From an uncultured Porphyromonadaceae bacterium (GTDB taxonomy: Bacteria; Bacteroidota; Bacteroidia; Bacteroidales; Paludibacteraceae), in NCBI GenBank assembly GCA_937898265.1, contig CALEJM010000080.1:1-6653 (forward strand): 6,653 bases of DNA, read 5' to 3'. Made by a program: the position numbers and the translations under genes. Positions 1-4,492 of this stretch are shown piece by piece. Every line of letters starts with the position of its first letter. The first letter of the stretch is position 1. Under the pieces are notes generated by a model. That model made no database searches and was not told the DNA's origin. It was given only the letters and a program-made list of their open reading frames with translations.

Positions 1-1308
1 ACTTCCATCATAGCCGATGTATGTACTTTGACCCTTGTCATAGAGTAGCAAGTCTTTGCTTGAAGGATTTGATGTAATTTCTGTTGCAGTAGTAGTAGTG
101 GTAGTTCCAGAGGTAGCGCCTACAGTGAAACTTACTTGATCGCCACGGAAACCTGGAGAGTTATTTCCCAAACTAGGATTGGAATTTAATTGAGAAACCT
201 GTATTTTAGTAATAGCTCCTTTTGAAGTACTTCCAAATGTAAAGTATTTGTCAGAGGACGAATTATCAAACAGCAACACCAAGTCATCACGATTACCGTT
301 AAAGCCATAGACCACCCACATACTTGTGGCCATTTGACCTCCATTATAAATAGTTTGACCACCAGGAATCGTAAGCTTATATTGGTTAGCAGCGACTGGT
401 TCTACATTGCCAATCACTTCTACACCATTATCATTTCCAGAAGGTGTAGGATATAAACCACGAATTTTAACGACATTATAACTACCCTCAATAGGCAGAA
501 CTTCAAAATTAACCAAAGTTCCTGTTGTCAACGTACCAGGCATTGAACTATTTACCTCATAAGCATCTGAAGAAATTTCATATTGATACGTACCAAACAT
601 CTCAGGACAAATATAAGCATTTTCTGACGCTTCAAGTTCCAAAGAAGCAGTCATACCAACAAAACAATCAAAAGCATTGTAATAGCGACGTTCATTTGGA
701 ACACTTGAAATCGGTCCATTATTATTTACCCAAGTTGCATCACGACGATCCGCTCTTGAATACAACGAAGCATACCCAGTAGTCAAATCAGCATAGATTG
801 CAAAAGCGTTTTGCAATTCAAGATGTACTTCGTGTTTTTTTGTTGTTGGGTTTAAATCTATAGAATAATTGATAACAACATCAATATCCTCAGAAACATT
901 GTTTGCATAACCAATGGAGTGGCTATTTACATTATTATAAGCATAGGTCAAATTCTTATCTGCGCAACCCAATATTTGGGCATTGGTCAAGGAAGAAATA
1001 CCGGCCCAGTTACTGTTATTATAGAAAGCAACAATAGAGCCACCTGGAATTGTGATTGTTTGATTGACAGGATCAACAACACCTTCACAAATAGCCAAAC
1101 CTGCGAAGTTCTCCAACAACACTTTATCTGGCGTTGAGCCGACAGATATTGCCATATTAAATGTAGCATAGCCGTTATCTGCTGCCGAAATACTACGTTT
1201 TGTCCATGTACCAGCATCATAGTTTACATAGTTGTACCCCTGAGTACCACCTTGATTTATCTGAGTATAGAAAGGTACAGCAGCTTGGTGAACCGAGGCA
1301 TTCACATA
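1..1308 (-). other. Unrecognised C-terminal region of the sialidase, truncated by the window
   Basis: Residues about 831-1266 contain no motif I recognise. The composition is rich in Asn, Thr, Ser, Gly and Tyr with alternating hydrophobic patches, as in secreted beta-sheet domains. Visible segments include ITIPGGSIVAFYNNSNWAG and TIPGGQTIYNGGQMATSM, both carrying a 'TIPGG' strand-turn motif. A six-Thr run (1232-1237) looks like a linker just before the left edge, so at least one more domain, possibly a sorting or glycan-binding domain, probably follows outside the window. Confidence 0.5.
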
Positions 1309-3798
1309 CTGACCTATCAACTTAGGCTCTACAGCAGAAACGTTGGCTTGACCAGCCATGACACGGAAGCCACGGGTTGGAGCAATGAAAACACCATCAG
1401 CATTTTCCAAATCGGTATCTTCATAATCTGGTGTGTCATCGTTGGGAACCTCCTCCGCATTTACTTTATGCAGTTGATGGTTGTTATCCAAGAAATAGAT
1501 AGTCTCAGAAGCCTCACCTGTTGTGCCAGGATTATTCTCATTGTATTTGTAAACGTAAGGGGTGATATTGCCAACAACAGAGGAATTGCCAGTATGGCTT
1601 GCACCGTAAGCATTCACACGGATAAACTCGGCGATATCGAGATAGGAGAACGATGGGTTACCGACGGCATACATAGGTACACCAGCATCAGCAGCACGAC
1701 TGGCACGAGTAAGCGTCACGTCCATAACACCATTGCCAGAGTTGCCATAAGCCATAGTGCCAGATGCAGTGTGGTTGACAGTCTCATAACGGGGAGACAC
1801 AGTGCCGTCGTTATAATAATAGTAGTATGTTTCAGTTGCAGATGGGAAACGGAAAGTAGCGGTCGACTGTGTAGAAGGAGCCCAGAGGTCAAAGCCTTCA
1901 GCTACCTGATAACGAGCAGCGAGGTCGTTGTAAGGCAAAGACCACGAAGTGTTGAGTTGCTCTACTTTCGTGCCATTACCCTCGTCAGTCATCTGATTGA
2001 CTGCGTCGGAGAACACACGTTGATAGATAGCGTATGGGAACACACGGTTGTGGCCACTGTTACCATCGGTAGGATTGTAGGTAGCAGCAGTAAACTCGTC
2101 TGCAGGCGCTACGCCACCCTGAGTAGTGGTGTACATATCGCCAGAGTAGGTATCGCGGAGCGGCATACTTACGCGCACCCATTGGTTGGTAGGAATCTCA
2201 ACGTCGGTATACACCCTTCCGTCAATCTGGAGAAGGTGTTGGTTGCCGATAGCAGCACCCGGAGCCACATAGAGATTTTTGATTTTAAGTTGATTCTCGA
2301 GAACAGGGTTATAGGTACCAGGTTCTGGAGCCAAGATTTTCACGTTACTATTTTCGTCTGGTGTTGGAGGCACCATAGCACGTGCCAATGGTGTATTGTT
2401 GACAGCATTAACCACGCGCCAGTTTTGAACATCGTTCCAATAAGGAGAATAAGTTCCCTCCCACTCATAGATAGGCACCACATCGTCTGGAACCTCTACG
2501 TCAGGATCCACAACCACAGGAGGGTTAGGATCGGTCAACGTATAAGCATTGCCAGTCAACTCCTCCAAAGTATAGGTGATATAATAGAGGTTGGAGTAAT
2601 CATTTACACCATTTGTAGTTGTATTTCCTTCATAGTAAACACCTATCTTATCGTCGGCCTGCATAGTCATTGCAGAATAGCCACCGAAAGTTGAAGTGTT
2701 TGGCAAAGTGAACGAAGTTGCTGTCCAACCAGAGGTCAAAATAGCTCCTGTGGTATTGGTGTCAATCTCATGATAGAAAATCTTGACATTCTTTCGAGAA
2801 TCGGCAGCATCAGAACTGCTTGAACGACCAGTAATAGTAGACTGAAGCAACAAAGTCACTTGTTTGTTGTCGATTGTACGATATGCTGTCATAGTCAACA
2901 TATCACCATTAATGGTACATGTTGACGAAGAGTTCGTAGTAAAACGATTATACTGGCGAACAGCACCCCAAAAACCTATACCATTTTGAACATTTGAGTA
3001 GGTAAAAGTATTGAAATAACGACCACCGGCAGTACGCGTACTAATAATCAGATTTCCATTAGGCAACTCTTCCAATTTGGCCTCATCAGCATAAGATTGA
3101 GCAGCAGCACCCAACAAGTTCCATGTAGAACCAAAGTTGTCAGAATAATATACCTGATTGAATTTTGCTGTATTATCTCCAGTTCCATTCGTTGTATACA
3201 AGAAGGCTACATAAATACGATAGTAGCTACCAACTTTAATCACCTTAGATTGAAGGATGCGACCAGAGGCAAAGAAAAAGCCATTTACATAATTGTCAGT
3301 TGGTCTTGGAAAATTAGCAGAGCCAAAAGTCATTTGAACAGGGGCATCCCAAGTCTGACCATTATTATGGCTTCTAATGCTATAAGATGTCGTATTGGAA
3401 GTCCAACCGTTTAAGCCACCAATTGCCAAAACCAAGACCTCATTGCTCTCACGATCAGCAACAACAGCAGGATCGCCATAGCACCAGGTTGCCTGTGATT
3501 TGTTTGGCGTGATGTTCAACGAATTGCCCACGGAGCCATAGGCTGTACCATCCCAACTCAAGCGTTTTACCAACAAGTCAATTCCATTGGAGCTGGTATT
3601 ACTTCCCACATCGGAATTGGAGGTGTGACGATCATCGTTAAAGAGAAGCAGGTCACCATTTGAAGCTGTTACTATCGCAGGAATACGATAGTACTGGCTG
3701 TTGGTACTCGTGTACACAGTCACCGGTGTCTGCGCCTGAAGAGATACGGCACTCAGCATAGCAAGTGCCAGCATCCACAGAATTGTTTTTACTTTCAT
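1..3798 (-). CDS. Secreted GH33 exo-alpha-sialidase, very large, C-terminus beyond the left edge
   Basis: The predicted enzyme hydrolyses terminal alpha-linked sialic acid from glycoconjugates outside the cell. The frame is open for 1266 codons from ATG at 3798 to base 1 with no stop, so the C-terminus is missing. The ATG is the only start between the upstream in-frame stop (3927-3925) and a clear signal peptide (residues 1-22). Residues 23 to about 415 hold the sialidase propeller: YRIP with Arg38, DDRH, Asp63 (25 residues after Arg38, the spacing of the known catalytic Arg/Asp pair), two Asp-box repeats at 143-150 and 219-226, Glu239, Arg255, Arg335 and Tyr374 in GGYSAM, followed by VYYEG. 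This gives a full arginine triad, acid/base, Glu and Tyr nucleophile, so activity is likely. A linker (about 420-442) leads to more than 820 further residues, much longer than a minimal sialidase. Type IX export is inferred, because the sorting domain is not visible. Linkage specificity cannot be read from sequence. Confidence 0.93.
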   Translation of the reverse strand, partial: MKVKTILWMLALAMLSAVSLQAQTPVTVYTSTNSQYYRIPAIVTASNGDLLLFNDDRHTSNSDVGSNTSSNGIDLLVKRLSWDGTAYGSVGNSLNITPNKSQATWCYGDPAVVADRESNEVLVLAIGGLNGWTSNTTSYSIRSHNNGQTWDAPVQMTFGSANFPRPTDNYVNGFFFASGRILQSKVIKVGSYYRIYVAFLYTTNGTGDNTAKFNQVYYSDNFGSTWNLLGAAAQSYADEAKLEELPNGNLIISTRTAGGRYFNTFTYSNVQNGIGFWGAVRQYNRFTTNSSSTCTINGDMLTMTAYRTIDNKQVTLLLQSTITGRSSSSDAADSRKNVKIFYHEIDTNTTGAILTSGWTATSFTLPNTSTFGGYSAMTMQADDKIGVYYEGNTTTNGVNDYSNLYYITYTLEELTGNAYTLTDPNPPVVVDPDVEVPDDVVPIYEWEGTYSPYWNDVQNWRVVNAVNNTPLARAMVPPTPDENSNVKILAPEPGTYNPVLENQLKIKNLYVAPGAAIGNQHLLQIDGRVYTDVEIPTNQWVRVSMPLRDTYSGDMYTTTQGGVAPADEFTAATYNPTDGNSGHNRVFPYAIYQRVFSDAVNQMTDEGNGTKVEQLNTSWSLPYNDLAARYQVAEGFDLWAPSTQSTATFRFPSATETYYYYYNDGTVSPRYETVNHTASGTMAYGNSGNGVMDVTLTRASRAADAGVPMYAVGNPSFSYLDIAEFIRVNAYGASHTGNSSVVGNITPYVYKYNENNPGTTGEASETIYFLDNNHQLHKVNAEEVPNDDTPDYEDTDLENADGVFIAPTRGFRVMAGQANVSAVEPKLIGQYVNASVHQAAVPFYTQINQGGTQGYNYVNYDAGTWTKRSISAADNGYATFNMAISVGSTPDKVLLENFAGLAICEGVVDPVNQTITIPGGSIVAFYNNSNWAGISSLTNAQILGCADKNLTYAYNNVNSHSIGYANNVSEDIDVVINYSIDLNPTTKKHEVHLELQNAFAIYADLTTGYASLYSRADRRDATWVNNNGPISSVPNERRYYNAFDCFVGMTASLELEASENAYICPEMFGTYQYEISSDAYEVNSSMPGTLTTGTLVNFEVLPIEGSYNVVKIRGLYPTPSGNDNGVEVIGNVEPVAANQYKLTIPGGQTIYNGGQMATSMWVVYGFNGNRDDLVLLFDNSSSDKYFTFGSTSKGAITKIQVSQLNSNPSLGNNSPGFRGDQVSFTVGATSGTTTTTTATEITSNPSSKDLLLYDKGQSTYIGYDGS
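88..105 (-). repeat. Short AGT trinucleotide repeat encoding a six-threonine linker
   Basis: Four AGT units, one GGT and one AGT on the plus strand are read in frame on the minus strand as six Thr codons (residues 1232-1237). The unit is three bases, so changes in copy number would alter linker length without shifting the frame. It most likely marks a flexible interdomain linker. Confidence 0.6.
1309..2472 (-). other. Central module resembling domains of Bacteroidota type IX-secreted proteins
   Basis: Residues about 443-830 follow an acidic Pro/Val/Asp linker. Visible features are the Trp-rich segment IYEWEGTYSPYWNDVQNW (443-460), LKIKNLYVAPGAAIG, NQWVRVSMPLRDTYSGDMY (538-556), five consecutive Tyr (658-662), AVGNPSFSYLDIAEF (711-725) and GVFIAPTRGFRVMAGQA (802-818). 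The set 'W-V-S-x-P-L..Y.GD', 'GNP...LD..F' and 'I.PxxGF.V' is recurrent, from my knowledge of the phylum, in large surface proteins that end in a type IX sorting domain. The module is therefore likely beta-rich and non-catalytic. This part has visibly higher G+C than its flanks. Confidence 0.55.
2554..3732 (-). other. GH33 sialidase catalytic domain
   Basis: Residues 23 to about 415 form a six-bladed-propeller sialidase by motif content. In order: YRIP (37-40), LLLFNDDRH with downstream Asp63, GIDLLVKRLSWDG (72-84), YGDPAVVADRE (107-117), Asp box SHNNGQTW (143-150), Asp box SDNFGSTW (219-226), DEAKLEELPNGNLIISTR (238-255), SRKNVKIFY (334-342, third Arg), and GGYSAM...VYYEG (372-391) carrying the Tyr nucleophile. 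The order and spacing follow bacterial GH33 enzymes. Domain limits are approximate. Confidence 0.9.
3733..3798 (-). other. Signal peptide of the sialidase
   Basis: Residues 1-22 begin MKVKTI and continue with a hydrophobic stretch of Leu, Met, Ala and Val, ending in VSLQA before QTPV. This is a standard Sec signal with likely type I cleavage after Ala22. No Cys follows the hydrophobic core, so a lipoprotein signal is unlikely. The signal peptide also fixes the start codon. Confidence 0.9.
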
Positions 3799-3937
3799 TG
3801 TAACTATATAGATTTTTATTTTTTCTTTAAAAAGAACAGTCAGCAACACTTTATTATATAGTATTTGTCTCTCTGTCCTTACTACGTCCACCCCCTGAGA
3901 AAGAAAAAATGTCGTAAAAAACCTCTATAAACACCAA

Positions 3938-3962
3938 AAGCACACTTGATACAAGTATGCTT
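3938..3962 (-). promoter_or_regulatory. Hairpin P3 of the sialidase leader
   Basis: This is an eleven-pair stem with a three-base loop. It is fully paired in minus-strand RNA, with one G-U wobble (3957 with 3943). Four U residues at and after its 3' end (3939-3936) give it some terminator character, but the tract is short. Confidence 0.6.
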
Positions 3963-3973
3963 AATAGTCTTTA

Positions 3974-4000
3974 CCAACGCGTTAGTCTTAAGCGCGTTAA
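3974..4000 (-). promoter_or_regulatory. Hairpin P2 of the sialidase leader
   Basis: AACGCG (3998-3993) pairs with CGCGTT (3981-3976), extended outward by two U-G pairs, with an 11-nt loop. The upstream strand could instead form the competing short hairpin 4001-3997 with 3991-3987 (CTTAA against TTAAG, five-base loop), so the element has two exclusive local folds. Confidence 0.5.
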
Positions 4001-4053
4001 GAGATATTTACGACATTTTATTCCCCTACAAGAAAGCGGGTCATAATACGATG

Positions 4054-4083
4054 CAAAGATAATACTTTTTTTATTACAAACAA
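4054..4083 (-). promoter_or_regulatory. Bacteroidota-type promoter for the sialidase gene
   Basis: On the minus strand the box TATCTTTG (4061-4054) matches the -7 consensus TAnnTTTG of the primary Bacteroidota sigma factor. TTG at 4083-4081 lies 19 nt upstream as a -33 element. It is the only TAnnTTTG match on this strand between the upstream terminator and the sialidase ATG. Transcription would start near 4050-4047, giving a leader of about 250 nt. The start site is inferred. Confidence 0.65.
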
Positions 4084-4092
4084 GGGAAATAC

Positions 4093-4130
4093 AAAAAAAT
4101 CGCACTCCAGGGTTGTGGAGTACGATTTTT
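4093..4130 (-). terminator. Intrinsic terminator of the helicase / membrane-protein unit
   Basis: The minus-strand RNA forms a 15-pair stem (4130-4116 with 4109-4095) with a six-base loop (4115-4110), followed directly by a U tract that starts in the stem (4099-4093). The one non-canonical pair (4122 with 4103) is U-G on the minus strand but C-A on the plus strand, so the element acts on right-to-left transcription. It lies 27 bases after the membrane-protein stop codon and about 10 bases before the sialidase -33 box. Confidence 0.88.
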
Positions 4131-4156
4131 AGCACTTTTCTACCGGCGGCGGAGAA

Positions 4157-4492
4157 CTATTTTTTCGACTTGCCGCGGTCGTAGGCGTAGGAGAGGACGA
4201 GGTCTGCCACAGCAGAAATCAGGAACGGCAACACCCATGCGGTGTAGGCACCCTTCCAAACCATATAAGCGCCGAGACACTGCAGTGCAGCTACAAAGAA
4301 TTGCTGTACATTGAGATGGCGGATTCTTCGGTCGTCGCTCTTAGGCAACGTCAGCAGGCGGAAGATGGTAGCGATAGCCGTACCAGCCACAACGATATAC
4401 TGACAGTAGTTCACGCTGAACACTCGGCATGCCACGCCAATCAGCATCACGGCGTAGCCTATCAGAAAGAGGGTAGATTTGATATTCTTCAT
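4157..4492 (-). CDS. Small four-helix integral membrane protein of unknown function
   Basis: I do not recognise the family. The 111-residue product has four hydrophobic segments at about residues 7-26, 30-48, 64-83 and 85-104. The N-terminus (MKNIK), the middle loop (KSDDRRIRH, 51-59) and the tail (DRGKSKK) are positively charged, which by the positive-inside rule places N-terminus, C-terminus and central loop in the cytoplasm. There is no signal peptide, Cys pair or catalytic motif; two Cys lie in or near helices (22, 30) and one at 72. Its ATG overlaps the helicase stop codon as ATGA, so it is probably translated by coupling and co-transcribed with the helicase, ending at the terminator just downstream. 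Co-transcription alone does not imply a role in DNA repair. The gene is likely real, because it keeps an intact frame with coherent topology and sits tightly between helicase and terminator. Confidence 0.85.
   Translation of the reverse strand: MKNIKSTLFLIGYAVMLIGVACRVFSVNYCQYIVVAGTAIATIFRLLTLPKSDDRRIRHLNVQQFFVAALQCLGAYMVWKGAYTAWVLPFLISAVADLVLSYAYDRGKSKK
4489..4492 (-). promoter_or_regulatory. ATGA start/stop overlap linking helicase and membrane-protein genes
   Basis: The helicase TGA stop (4491-4489) shares two bases with the membrane-protein ATG (4492-4490). This arrangement usually means reinitiation by terminating ribosomes and supports a single transcript. Confidence 0.85.

Larger units (their letters stand above)
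3904..4019 (-). promoter_or_regulatory. Candidate structured leader RNA, three-way junction with U-rich tail, upstream of the sialidase
   Basis: In the minus-strand RNA, AAAATGTCGTAAA (4019-4007) pairs perfectly with the segment at 3918-3906. After a small internal loop the stem continues with ATCTC (4005-4001) against GAGGT (3925-3921), one pair being G-U. The closing stem encloses hairpin P2 (4000-3993 with 3981-3974, eight pairs including two outer G-U) and hairpin P3 (3962-3952 with 3948-3938, eleven pairs including one G-U, loop TAT). A run of six U (3909-3904) begins inside the last stem strand, as in a terminator. The four wobbles would be C-A mismatches in plus-strand RNA, so the fold favours the minus strand. 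It could be a cis-acting attenuator, a protein-binding leader or a short separate RNA. I see no core of a known riboswitch class. Confidence 0.5.
3799..4092 (-). other. Sialidase upstream region: promoter plus untranslated leader of about 250 nt
   Basis: This 294-base stretch has no gene. From right to left it holds a Bacteroidota-type promoter, a candidate structured RNA element (4019-3904), and an A/T-rich segment (roughly 3799-3880) leading to the ATG. There is no purine-rich Shine-Dalgarno site near the start. The sequence just before the ATG is mostly A and T, as is normal in this phylum. The bases about 3892-3870 are a G-rich run on the minus strand (CAGGGGGTGGACG) with no assigned role. 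Confidence 0.75.

Noticed and set aside
1252..2694. Long plus-strand open frame of 480 codons opposite the sialidase
   Set aside because: It is codon-aligned with the sialidase on the other strand, so its stops correspond to the sialidase codons TTA, CTA and TCA, which are simply absent in this G+C-richer part. The translation shows no domain, and the opposite strand has clear secreted-protein motifs.
1..3798. Possible frameshift or premature stop in the sialidase
   Set aside because: I read every codon block from 3798 to 1 on the minus strand and found no in-frame stop; protein character is continuous throughout.
3823..3836. A/T-only-like palindrome TTCTTT/AAAGAA close to the sialidase start
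   Set aside because: Six weak pairs with a two-base loop in very A/T-rich DNA are expected by chance, and there is no supporting context.
3906..4019. Inverted repeats as borders of an invertible promoter (phase variation) for the sialidase
   Set aside because: The promoter match lies outside the repeats (4061-4054), no TAnnTTTG box was found between them on the minus strand, and no invertase gene is in the window. The asymmetric G-U pattern fits RNA folding better.
3906..4019. Miniature transposable element with 13-bp terminal repeats
   Set aside because: No target-site duplication is visible at the borders, and the internal hairpins with strand-specific wobbles argue for an RNA structure.
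3904..4019. Hammerhead ribozyme or purine riboswitch, both of which have three-way junctions
   Set aside because: The hammerhead core CUGAUGA/GAAA and the conserved purine-aptamer loop sequences are not present.
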